This document shows positions 8,539 to 15,846 of a DNA stretch of 64,000 nt, piece after piece (position 1 is the first letter of the stretch; each line of letters opens with the position of its first letter). The DNA is from Anaerolineaceae bacterium (GTDB taxonomy: Bacteria > Chloroflexota > Anaerolineae > Anaerolineales > UBA11657), in contig BGOS01000016.1 of the NCBI GenBank assembly GCA_003569365.1, forward strand, positions 93,948-157,947. The letters are read 5' to 3'. The translations under genes and the position numbers were made by a program. The notes below the pieces were generated by a model. It was not told the origin of the DNA, ran no database searches, and saw only the letters and a list, made by a program, of their open reading frames with translations.

Positions 8539-9423
8539 GTGAATTCAACCCTGGCACTGCATAACGCGCGCATCACCATTGCGGGCATGGGCTTGATGGG
8601 CGGATCGCTGGCGCTGGCCCTGCGCGGCAAGTGTGCGCACGTGACGGGTGTGGATGTTGATGGTGAGGTGCGTGGCGCAGCGCTCGCGGGGCAGGTGGTG
8701 CACGCTGTCGAGAGTGAGCTGCATGCTGGCATGGCCGGGGCGCACTTGTTGGTGCTGGCCACGCCGGTGGGTGTGATCCTGCAGCAACTGCAAGAACTCA
8801 AGGCTCGTGCCGCAGCGTCCAGTGCGCCGCTGGTTGTGCTGGATTTGGGCTCCACCAAATCTGAAATTATGGCTGCCATGGAAACACTGCCTGCCGCTTG
8901 CGATCCGGTGGGCGGGCATCCCATGTGCGGCAAAGAAGTGGCTGGCTTGCAGCACGCGGACGCCGCGCTATATCACGGCGCAACCTTTGTGCTGGCGCCG
9001 CTGGCGCGCACCAGCCCGGCTGCGTTGCAGCTGGCGCATGCAGTGGTGGCAGCGGTTGGCGCGCACGCGCTGCTGCTGGATGCTGCGCGGCATGACCGGC
9101 TGGCTGCGGCCACCAGCCACGTGCCGTACCTGGTTGCATGCGCATTGATGTCCGCCGCCAGCGCGGCAGCGGTAGATGATGACGCGCTGTGGCAGCTTGC
9201 CGCCTCCGGCTTCCGCGACACGTCGCGCCTGGCTGCCAGTTCGGTAAACATGATGCTCGACATTCTGCGCACCAACCGCGCGCCTGTTCGGGCGGCGCTG
9301 CTGGCGCAGCGCGATCAGATCGACCGGCTTGCTGGGCTGCTGGAGGGGGATGAGGCTGCACTCGCGCAGTTTCTGCAGAGCATGCGCAGCGAGCGCAGCC
9401 GGCATTTCCCCTCCCCGCGCTGA
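8539..9423 (+). CDS. tyrA: Prephenate dehydrogenase
   Basis: About 294 residues (299 from the alternative TTG at 8524). The N-terminal NAD-binding motif is GMGLMGGSLALAL. The substrate domain has HPMCGKEVAG, the catalytic-His region SHVPYLVA and FRDTSRLAAS, all typical of TyrA. It oxidatively decarboxylates prephenate to 4-hydroxyphenylpyruvate; an arogenate preference cannot be excluded. Neither GTG 8539 nor TTG 8524 has a convincing ribosome site, so the start is uncertain. No ACT domain is present, so feedback probably acts at the DAHP synthases and the attenuator. Confidence 0.9.
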   Translation: MNSTLALHNARITIAGMGLMGGSLALALRGKCAHVTGVDVDGEVRGAALAGQVVHAVESELHAGMAGAHLLVLATPVGVILQQLQELKARAAASSAPLVVLDLGSTKSEIMAAMETLPAACDPVGGHPMCGKEVAGLQHADAALYHGATFVLAPLARTSPAALQLAHAVVAAVGAHALLLDAARHDRLAAATSHVPYLVACALMSAASAAAVDDDALWQLAASGFRDTSRLAASSVNMMLDILRTNRAPVRAALLAQRDQIDRLAGLLEGDEAALAQFLQSMRSERSRHFPSPR

Positions 9424-9467
9424 AATTGGAAGTCATTACCAAAAGATTTGCGCGGCGCAGCGCTTAG

Positions 9468-10751
9468 ATGAAAGTTCACGGACGAGCTGCAAATCTGTGC
9501 GGATCGGTTGCGCTGGCTGGCGACAAGTCCATGTCGCACCGGGCACTGCTGCACGCTGCCCTCAGCCCCGCGCGCAGCACGCTGCGCAATGTCTTGCGCG
9601 CCGGAGTTACCGCGGCGATGATTGGCTGCCTGCAGCGCCTTGGCGTTTCAATTGAGCAAGCGGGCGCCGAACTGCATGTGCAGGGCGGGGCGTGGCAGCC
9701 GGTACCAGACGCGCTGCATTGCGGCAACTCCGGCACAACGCTGCGCTTAATGCTGGGCGCGATTGCCAGCCAGCCGCTGCGCGCCACACTCAGTGGCACG
9801 CCCGGCTTGCAGCGCCGCCCGATGCAGCGCCTCGCCGATCCGCTGCGCCTGATGGGCGCGCAGATCGACAACGACTTTGCGCCGCTCACAGTTAGCGGCG
9901 GTGCGCTGCGCGGCATCGACTACGCCATTCCGGTTGCCTCTGCGCAGGTAAAAGCTGCGCTGCTGCTGGCTGCCTTGCATGCCAGCGGCCCCACCACACT
10001 GCGCGAGCCCGGCCCTTCGCGGGATCACTCTGAGCGCATGCTGCGTGCACTGGGTGTGGATGTGCGCTCGGAGGAAAATGTTGTTACGCTGTACCCGCTG
10101 TCGGCGGCGCTGCCTGCTTCACAAGTCACGCTGCCAGCCGACATGTCGGCAGCTGCCTTCATGCTCGCGGTGGCAGTGCTGGTGCCCGGCTCCAGCATTC
10201 AAATGCAGGGCGTCGGAATCAATCCCACCCGCACCGGCTTCCTTGAAACGCTGCAGGAAATGGGCGCAGACATCCGCATTACAAACCAGCGCGTGGAGGG
10301 TGGTGAGCCGGTGGCGGACTTGGAGGCACACCATAGCGCGCTGCGTGCGGTTGAGATTGGTGGTGTGCGTGTTGTGCGCATGATTGATGAGTTCCCGATT
10401 TTTGCCGTGCTGGCCACGCAGGCAGCCGGGCGCACGGTAGTGCGGGACGCAGCCGAGCTGCGCCTGAAAGAATCAGATCGCATTACAGTGCTGGCGGGTG
10501 AACTGCGCCAGCTGGGTGTAGCGCTGACCGAGCACGCGGACGGGTTTGAGTTGCATGGCCCGCAAGCCATCCAGCCGGCTGCGGTTGCCAGCCATGGGGA
10601 TCACCGGCTTGCAATGTCGCTGGCGATTGCAGGTTTGCTTGCGCCCGGCACAACCACGGTCCACGGCGCGGACGCAGTCGACGAATCGTTCCCCGGTTTT
10701 GGCGCTGTGCTGCAGCAATTGGGCGCGGCAGTTGAAGTTGATCCTGCCTGA
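9468..10751 (+). CDS. aroA: 3-phosphoshikimate 1-carboxyvinyltransferase (EPSP synthase)
   Basis: 427 residues, normal length. Motifs in order: GDKSMSHRALLHAAL (PEP/S3P-binding Lys, Ser, Arg), GNSGTTLRLMLGAI, GTPGLQRRPM, the catalytic-Asp region IDEFPIFAVLATQA, LRLKESDRI and HGDHRLAMSLAIAGL. It condenses shikimate 3-phosphate with PEP, the penultimate step to chorismate. It is the fifth structural gene of the attenuated operon; aroE starts 13 bp after its stop. Confidence 0.94.
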   Translation: MKVHGRAANLCGSVALAGDKSMSHRALLHAALSPARSTLRNVLRAGVTAAMIGCLQRLGVSIEQAGAELHVQGGAWQPVPDALHCGNSGTTLRLMLGAIASQPLRATLSGTPGLQRRPMQRLADPLRLMGAQIDNDFAPLTVSGGALRGIDYAIPVASAQVKAALLLAALHASGPTTLREPGPSRDHSERMLRALGVDVRSEENVVTLYPLSAALPASQVTLPADMSAAAFMLAVAVLVPGSSIQMQGVGINPTRTGFLETLQEMGADIRITNQRVEGGEPVADLEAHHSALRAVEIGGVRVVRMIDEFPIFAVLATQAAGRTVVRDAAELRLKESDRITVLAGELRQLGVALTEHADGFELHGPQAIQPAAVASHGDHRLAMSLAIAGLLAPGTTTVHGADAVDESFPGFGAVLQQLGAAVEVDPA

Positions 10752-10764
10752 TATCTTCCGGGCG

Positions 10765-11640
10765 ATGCCAGCCACTCCGCAAGCGCAAACCGGTTCAGTG
10801 CCAACGATAGTCATCCTTGGGCATCCGGTGCATCACAGCGTTTCGCCCGCAATGCAGGGCGCTGCATTTGCTGCGCTGGGTTTGCCGCACCGGGTGGTGG
10901 CGGTGGATGTGCCACCCGCAGAACTGCCTGCGGCAATTGCGCGCTTTCGCAGCGGCGAGTGGGCGGGCGGCAACGTGACCATTCCGCACAAGCGCGCCGT
11001 GCTGGCGCTGCTCGATGAGGTGACGGACACCGCAGCACTGCTGGGTGCGGCCAACACAATCATCAATCGCGACGGGCGGCTGGTGGGAGACAACACGGAT
11101 GCAGCCGGCTTCAGTGCAGATTTGGACACCCATGCGGTTGATGTGCGGGGCGCGCCCGTGCTTGTGTTTGGCACCGGCGGCTCTGCGCGCGCGGTGGCCT
11201 ATGCTTTGCTGCAGCGCGGGGCGGCCGAGGTGCGTTTGCTGGGCCGCAACATTCCGCAGGGCGCACAGCTTGCGCGCGAACTGCATGCCGTCACCGGCGG
11301 GCGGCTGATAAATTTTGCGTGGACACCAACCGATGTGGGCGATGCATCCCACGGCTGCGTGCTTGTGGTGAACTGCACCCCGCTGGGCATGACTCCGGAC
11401 ATCCACACCACGCCCTGGTTCCAGGTTGTGCCGTTCAACAGCAAGCCCTTCGTTTACGACCTTGTATATAATCCAGCGCAGACGCTCTTGCTGCGGCAGG
11501 CGCTCTCGCACGGCCTGCGCGGTGCCACCGGGTTGGGCATGTTGGTGCAGCAGGGCGCACTTGCGTTCCAGCGCTGGACCGGCCGCGCAGCGCCAGTGAA
11601 CATCATGCGTGCCGCAGCGGAAGCCAAACTTTATGCTTAG
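10765..11640 (+). CDS. aroE: Shikimate dehydrogenase (biosynthetic)
   Basis: About 291 residues from ATG 10765; the ORF-track start at 10546 lies inside aroA and is rejected. HPVHHSVSPAMQGAAF binds shikimate, NVTIPHKRAVL holds the catalytic Lys, GDNTDAAGF the catalytic Asp, and GTGGSARAVAYALL the NADP loop; GMLVQQGALAF closes the fold. It reduces 3-dehydroshikimate to shikimate. Operon position and composition match its neighbours, unlike the second shikimate dehydrogenase at 37758. The end overlaps aroC by 8 bp. Confidence 0.92.
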   Translation: MPATPQAQTGSVPTIVILGHPVHHSVSPAMQGAAFAALGLPHRVVAVDVPPAELPAAIARFRSGEWAGGNVTIPHKRAVLALLDEVTDTAALLGAANTIINRDGRLVGDNTDAAGFSADLDTHAVDVRGAPVLVFGTGGSARAVAYALLQRGAAEVRLLGRNIPQGAQLARELHAVTGGRLINFAWTPTDVGDASHGCVLVVNCTPLGMTPDIHTTPWFQVVPFNSKPFVYDLVYNPAQTLLLRQALSHGLRGATGLGMLVQQGALAFQRWTGRAAPVNIMRAAAEAKLYA

Positions 11641-12805
11641 ATTTATCACCGCCGGAGAATCGCACGGGCCGAGCGTGCAGGTCATCATCGAAGGCCTGCC
11701 CGCGGGCTTGCCGCTCTCGGCTGCAGACATCAACCCGGACCTCGCGCGCCGCCAGTTGGGCTACGGCACTGGTGCGCGCATGAAGATTGAGCACGATGTT
11801 GTGCAAATTCTGGCGGGCGTGATGAACGGCAGCACAACTGGCGCACCGATTGCGCTCACGGTTGAAAATGTGGATCACGCCAAGTGGAAAGGCGTCGCCA
11901 TCCCGGCGTTGACCACGCCGCGCCCCGGCCACGCCGACCTCGCCGCCGCCATCAAGTACGGCTACGACGATATGCGCTACAGCTTGGAGCGTGCCTCGGC
12001 GCGTGAGACAGCAGCGCGCGTGGCAGCCGCTGCTGTCTGCCGCAAATTCTTGCTGCAATTTGGGATTGAGATTGGCAGCTACGTAGTGGAGATTGGTGCG
12101 GTGGCGGCAGCAGTTGCGCACATGCCGGTGGCAGAACGCTGCCGGCTGGCAGAGACCTCCGATGTGCGCTGCCCGGATGCGGCGGCATCCGAGCGAATGC
12201 GTGTGCACATCCGCGAAGTAATGCTGGCCAAGGACACGCTGGGTGGAATCTTTGAAGTGGCGGCCATGGGTGTGCCGCCCGGCCTCGGCTCGCACGTGCA
12301 ATGGGATCGCAAGCTGGATGGCCGGCTGGCGCAAGCCATGCTCAGCATCCATGCCATCAAGGGCGTGGAGGTTGGCCCCGCATTTGAAAACGCGCGCCTG
12401 CCCGGCACGCAGGTGCATGATGAGTTGTTTCGTGATGGCGAGCGCATCGTGCGGCGCACCAACCGCGCGGGTGGCACTGAGGGCGGCATCACCACCGGCG
12501 AGGCCTTGCTGGTGCGCGCTGCTATGAAGCCCATCAGCACTACGCTTAACCCGCTTATGACGGTGGATCTGGCGACGGGCATCAGCGGCCCAACAACGTA
12601 TGAACGCAGTGACTTTTGCGCGGTGCCGCGCGCGGCTGTGATTGGCGAAGCGATGGTGGCGCTGGTGGTGGCCGAAGCGCTGCTGGAAAAGTTGGGCGGC
12701 GACTCGCTGGCAGAAATGCGCCCGCGTTTTGCGGCCCTGCGCGCCGCAGCGCTGCCGGATCTGGCGATGGCAAACTCGCCCATTACCTTCTGGCCGGCTG
12801 ATTGA
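11633..12805 (+). CDS. aroC: Chorismate synthase
   Basis: About 390 residues from ATG 11633, overlapping the aroE stop; the track's 11609 adds eight residues that belong to aroE. Signatures: FITAGESHGPSVQVIIEGLP (FMN/substrate), GYGTGARMKIE, RPGHADLAAAIKYGYDD, the family signature region RASARETAARVA and RTNRAGGTEGGITTGE. It eliminates phosphate from EPSP to give chorismate using reduced FMN. It is the last gene of the operon. aroB, aroD/aroQ and aroK are absent here and must lie elsewhere. Confidence 0.95.
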   Translation: MLRFITAGESHGPSVQVIIEGLPAGLPLSAADINPDLARRQLGYGTGARMKIEHDVVQILAGVMNGSTTGAPIALTVENVDHAKWKGVAIPALTTPRPGHADLAAAIKYGYDDMRYSLERASARETAARVAAAAVCRKFLLQFGIEIGSYVVEIGAVAAAVAHMPVAERCRLAETSDVRCPDAAASERMRVHIREVMLAKDTLGGIFEVAAMGVPPGLGSHVQWDRKLDGRLAQAMLSIHAIKGVEVGPAFENARLPGTQVHDELFRDGERIVRRTNRAGGTEGGITTGEALLVRAAMKPISTTLNPLMTVDLATGISGPTTYERSDFCAVPRAAVIGEAMVALVVAEALLEKLGGDSLAEMRPRFAALRAAALPDLAMANSPITFWPAD

Positions 12806-12811
12806 GGCACA

Positions 12812-12820
12812 TGCTACAAT
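12812..12820 (+). promoter_or_regulatory. Extended -10 promoter of tRNA-Gln
   Basis: TGCTACAAT combines a TGn extension with a good -10 hexamer (TACAAT at 12815-12820), 11 bases before the mature tRNA 5' end. No -35 match is seen at the expected distance. Confidence 0.55.
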
Positions 12821-12831
12821 GCGCAGCACTG

Positions 12832-12903
12832 TGGGCCATGGTGCAATTGGCAGCACAGCGGACTTTGGATCCGTCGATCCTGGTTCGAGTCCAGGTGGCC
12901 CAG
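12832..12903 (+). tRNA. trnQ: tRNA-Gln (anticodon UUG)
   Basis: 72 nt fold into a full cloverleaf by eye. The acceptor TGGGCCA pairs perfectly with TGGCCCA at the 3' end and the discriminator is G. The D-arm is GTGC...GCAC, the anticodon stem GCGGA/TCCGT, the anticodon loop CTTTGGA (TTG at positions 34-36), and the T-arm CTGG-TTCGAGT-CCAG. No 3' CCA is encoded (TAA follows). It decodes CAA (and CAG by wobble). It sits alone between aroC and glmU with its own promoter and terminator. Confidence 0.95.
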
Positions 12904-12915
12904 TAAAGATGATCA

Positions 12916-12960
12916 AGGGCGGAAAGCAGGCGGCAGTTGGCCCATTGCTTCCGCCCTTTT
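12916..12960 (+). terminator. Intrinsic terminator after tRNA-Gln
   Basis: A GGGCGGAAAGCA arm (12918 region) pairs with TGCTTCCGCCC, with one bulge, and is followed by a run of five T. It ends the tRNA transcript and insulates it from glmU. Confidence 0.75.
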
Positions 12961-12974
12961 TCATTAGCCCACTT

Positions 12975-12980
12975 TATAAT
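12975..12980 (+). promoter_or_regulatory. -10 box upstream of glmU
   Basis: A perfect TATAAT ends 14 bases before ATG 12995, giving a predicted 5' UTR of under 10 nt, nearly leaderless. No -35 box is evident. Confidence 0.5.
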
Positions 12981-12994
12981 CCAGCTTGCATAGC

Positions 12995-14368
12995 ATGAAA
13001 ATAGCAGCAGTAATTCTTGCCGCCGGGCAGGGCACGCGCATGAAGTCCGCGTTGCCCAAAGTGCTGCAGCAGCTGGGTGGCCGCCCTCTGGTGCAATACG
13101 CTGCAGAGTTGGCGCAGGCGATTGGCGTGGCTGCGCCCACCTTTGTGGTTGGGCATGGCATGGATGCAGTGCAGGCGGCGGTGGGCAGTGCTGCGCAGTT
13201 TGTGGTGCAAGCCGAGCAGCTGGGCACCGGCCATGCCGCGCTGCAGGCGGCTGCGCTGCTGCGCGCCAGTGCGGAGCTTGTGCTGATCTGGTATGCAGAC
13301 ATGCCGCTGCTGCGCCCGGAGACACTGCACGCAGTGGTGGCAGCGCAGCAAGCCAACCGCGGGCCGCTCACCATTCTCACCGCCACCGCCGATGATGCGC
13401 GCGGCTTTGGCCGCGTACTGCGCGACCCAAAGCGCCGGGTGCGCGCGGTAGTGGAGGAAGCGCACGCAACACGCCGGCAGCTGGCCATGCGCGAGCTGAA
13501 CGCCGGTGTGTATTGCGCCCGCGCGGACTGGTTGTGGAAAGAGCTGGTGCGCCTGCCGGCATCGCCCAAAGGCGAGTACTACCTGACTGACCTTGTGGGT
13601 GTGGCCGTGGCGCAGCGGCGCAATGTGGCAAGTGTGCAGCTAAGTGCAACTGCCGAACTGATTGGCATTAATACCCGTGAGCATCTGGCTGAGGCGGAAA
13701 CTGCGCTGCGCCTGCGCATCAACCAGCACTGGATGGCGGCAGGCGTGCACCTCTTGGATCCGGCCAGCACATACATTGAGCCGGGCGTGCAGCTCGCTCC
13801 GGATTGCGTCATCCTGCCGAATACGCATCTGAGCGGCACAACCAGTGTGGGTGCGCACAGCACCATCGGCCCCAACAGCATTGTGCGTGACAGCGTCGTG
13901 GGTGCCAACTGCCGCATTGAATGCTCTGTGATTGAGTCCGCGGTGGTGGAAGAAGACGTGCGCATCGGGCCTTTTGCGCATCTGCGCCCGGGCGCACATC
14001 TGGCGCGCGGCGTGCACATGGGCAATTTTGGCGAGGTCAAGAACTCCTATCTTGGCCCGGAAGTAAAGATGGGCCACTTCAGCTACATTGGCGATGCGCA
14101 GATTGGTGCGCGCACCAACATTGGCGCCGGCACGATTACATGCAACTTTGGCATGGATCAGAAGAAGCACCGCACGGTGGTGGGTGACGATGCCTACATT
14201 GGCAGTGACACACTGCTCGTGGCGCCGGTAACGATTGGCGAACGCGGGCGCACGGGCGCGGGCTCTGTGGTGACGCACGATGTTCCGGCGGATGCGCTGG
14301 CTGTGGGCGTGCCGGCGCGGGTGATCAAGCGCACGCCGCCAGAAGCAAAGCCGGCGGGAGGCAGTTAA
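12995..14368 (+). CDS. glmU: Bifunctional UDP-GlcNAc pyrophosphorylase / glucosamine-1-phosphate acetyltransferase
   Basis: About 457 residues. The N-terminal uridyltransferase has AAVILAAGQGTRMKSALPKV (UTP-binding Gly-rich loop and Lys). From about residue 255 the left-handed beta-helix acetyltransferase shows hexapeptide repeats (IGPNSIVRDSVVGANCRIE) and the CoA/active-site region GHFSYIGDAQIGARTNIGAGTI. The enzyme makes UDP-GlcNAc for peptidoglycan and surface glycans. ATG 12995 is preferred over TTG 12986 because of the promoter position. GGAGG near the stop probably serves the small ORF that follows. Confidence 0.95.
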   Translation: MKIAAVILAAGQGTRMKSALPKVLQQLGGRPLVQYAAELAQAIGVAAPTFVVGHGMDAVQAAVGSAAQFVVQAEQLGTGHAALQAAALLRASAELVLIWYADMPLLRPETLHAVVAAQQANRGPLTILTATADDARGFGRVLRDPKRRVRAVVEEAHATRRQLAMRELNAGVYCARADWLWKELVRLPASPKGEYYLTDLVGVAVAQRRNVASVQLSATAELIGINTREHLAEAETALRLRINQHWMAAGVHLLDPASTYIEPGVQLAPDCVILPNTHLSGTTSVGAHSTIGPNSIVRDSVVGANCRIECSVIESAVVEEDVRIGPFAHLRPGAHLARGVHMGNFGEVKNSYLGPEVKMGHFSYIGDAQIGARTNIGAGTITCNFGMDQKKHRTVVGDDAYIGSDTLLVAPVTIGERGRTGAGSVVTHDVPADALAVGVPARVIKRTPPEAKPAGGS

Positions 14369-14369
14369 T

Positions 14370-14420
14370 ATGAATGTCATTTTTGACGGTCGGGAACTTG
14401 CTTGCAGGGTGGCCGCATGA
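14370..14420 (+). CDS. Small coupling ORF between glmU and cdd
   Basis: A 16-codon frame (MNVIFDGRELACRVAA) starts 1 bp after the glmU stop, with a strong GGGAGG ribosome site 8 bp before its ATG. Its TGA overlaps the cdd ATG (ATGA). Such an arrangement can deliver ribosomes to a gene lacking its own ribosome site, and cdd indeed has none. There is no protein homology to argue for a functional peptide, and it may be chance. Confidence 0.35.
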   Translation: MNVIFDGRELACRVAA

Positions 14421-14839
14421 CCGCAGTTGCGGCTGCAGTGCCAACCGCCGACCAGCAGGCGGAGCTGGTGCAGCGCGCCGTGGCAGCAATGGACTGGGCG
14501 TATGCGCCGTACTCAAAATTCCCGGTGGGCGCTGCTTTGCTGGCCGCGTCCGGCCGCATCTATGACGGCGTGAATGTTGAGAACGCTGCCTATCCTGCTG
14601 GTGTATGCGCCGAGCGCACCGCGGTCTTCAAAGCTGTGTCGGAAGGCGAGCGTGAGTTTGTGGCCGTTGCCGTGGCTACGCGCGGCGCCGGAGCACCGTG
14701 CGGCGTTTGCCGGCAGGTGCTGGCAGAGTTTGGCTACAACATGGCCGTCATCCTTGCTGATAAGGATGGCAGCGTGCGCCTTGTGACCACGCTGGCAGCA
14801 CTGCTGCCCGAAGCGTTTCTCCCGCAGCATCTGGTCTAG
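14417..14839 (+). CDS. cdd: Cytidine deaminase
   Basis: About 140 residues from ATG 14417; the track's 14402 start is less likely. Zinc and catalytic motifs: VNVENAAYPAGVCAERTA (Cys ligand and proton-shuttling Glu) and PCGVCRQVL (two Cys ligands), the homotetrameric Cdd pattern with three Cys. It deaminates cytidine/deoxycytidine in pyrimidine salvage. The C-terminus LLPEAFLPQHL is typical. Confidence 0.93.
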   Translation: MTAVAAAVPTADQQAELVQRAVAAMDWAYAPYSKFPVGAALLAASGRIYDGVNVENAAYPAGVCAERTAVFKAVSEGEREFVAVAVATRGAGAPCGVCRQVLAEFGYNMAVILADKDGSVRLVTTLAALLPEAFLPQHLV

Positions 14840-14977
14840 CGCAGGTACTGCGCACGCGCCCCGCTAGCTGCCCGGTTGTGTGCGCGGTGCTGGCTTCAAC
14901 GGGCGGGCAGCCTCGGCACAAAAACTGCTGCCGATGCACTTCAGCAGCGCAAGTAATCCCGTTCAAATTGTTCGCGT

Positions 14978-14986
14978 TGGTATAAT
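14978..14986 (+). promoter_or_regulatory. Extended -10 promoter giving a leaderless recO mRNA
   Basis: TGGTATAAT joins a TGn extension to a perfect -10. Only six bases separate the TATAAT (14981-14986) from ATG 14993, so the transcript should begin at the start codon itself. No -35 match is seen, as is common with extended -10 promoters. Confidence 0.65.
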
Positions 14987-14992
14987 CGCTGC

Positions 14993-15760
14993 ATGTTGCG
15001 CGCGCGCACAATTAAGACGGAAGCGATTGTGCTGCGCCAGCAGGAATTTGGCGAGGCAGACCGCCTGCTGACGCTCGTCACGCCCATGCTTGGGAAGCTG
15101 CGTGTGCTTGCCAAGGGCGTGCGCCGTGCCACCAGCCGCAAAGCCGGCCATGTGGAGTTGTTTGTGCGCTCAGAGATGCTGCTGTCCAAGGGGCGCGATA
15201 TGCATCTGGTAACGCAGGCGGACACCATTGCAGCGCATCGCCCGGTGCGCGAGAATTTGGAGCGCAGCAGTTACGCCACCTACTTTGCTGAATTGCTGGA
15301 TCGCTTTACGCCCGAGGAAGAAGCCGGCCCGGCACTGTACCAGTTATTTTCGTCCGCGCTTGGCTGGCTTTCTGAATCGGCGCAGCCCGAGCTCACTGCA
15401 CGCTTTTTTGAGACCCAGCTGCTGGGGCTGGCCGGTTACCAGCCGGAGCTGCGCCGCTGTGTTGTCCGCGGCTGCGCGATCACGGCGCGGGCGCAGTATT
15501 TTGATCCGCTGGCCGGCGGCGTGGCCTGCCCGCCGTGCGGCAGCGGGCGCGCCGGCGCGCTCGCCATAAGCCTTGGCGCACTCAAGGTGCTGCGCCTGAT
15601 GGAAAGTTGCCCGCACTCGCGGCTGATGGAGTTGCGCGTGAGCCCCGGCGTGGCGCGTGAGTTGGAGCTTTTGCTTTTGCGCTACATCACGGTCGCGTTG
15701 GAGCGCAGCTTAAAGTCGGTGGACTTTCTAAACCACGTGCGGCGCACTGCAAGTGCGTAA
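14993..15760 (+). CDS. recO: DNA repair protein RecO
   Basis: 255 residues. The N-terminal OB fold contains [23 protein letters not shown] and [12 protein letters not shown], standard for RecO. A central zinc site (CVVRGC ... CPPCG) and C-terminal helices follow. It anneals strands and loads RecA with RecF/RecR. It heads the group recO-glyQS-dnaG-rpoD and is read from the leaderless promoter just upstream. A GGGCAG-CCGG-CTGCCC hairpin follows its stop. Confidence 0.92.
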   Translation: MLRARTIKTEAIVLRQQEFGEADRLLTLVTPMLGKLRVLAKGVRRATSRKAGHVELFVRSEMLLSKGRDMHLVTQADTIAAHRPVRENLERSSYATYFAELLDRFTPEEEAGPALYQLFSSALGWLSESAQPELTARFFETQLLGLAGYQPELRRCVVRGCAITARAQYFDPLAGGVACPPCGSGRAGALAISLGALKVLRLMESCPHSRLMELRVSPGVARELELLLLRYITVALERSLKSVDFLNHVRRTASA

Positions 15761-15846
15761 GCAGCGGGCAGCCGGCTGCCCAGGGGCAGCAGTTTGCAAC
15801 GCGCCCGAACCGTTGCTGTGTGCAACGATTAGTTCCGAGCTTAAAC

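Noticed and set aside
14840-14980. Possible small structured RNA between cdd and recO
   Set aside because: GC-rich with weak hairpins but no match to SRP RNA, tmRNA or other RNA that I could recognise.
15761-15846. T-box riboswitch before glyQS
   Set aside because: Two neat hairpins are present (GGGCAG/CTGCCC and CGTTGC/GCAACG) but there is no T-box consensus or specifier loop, and no terminator/antiterminator pair.
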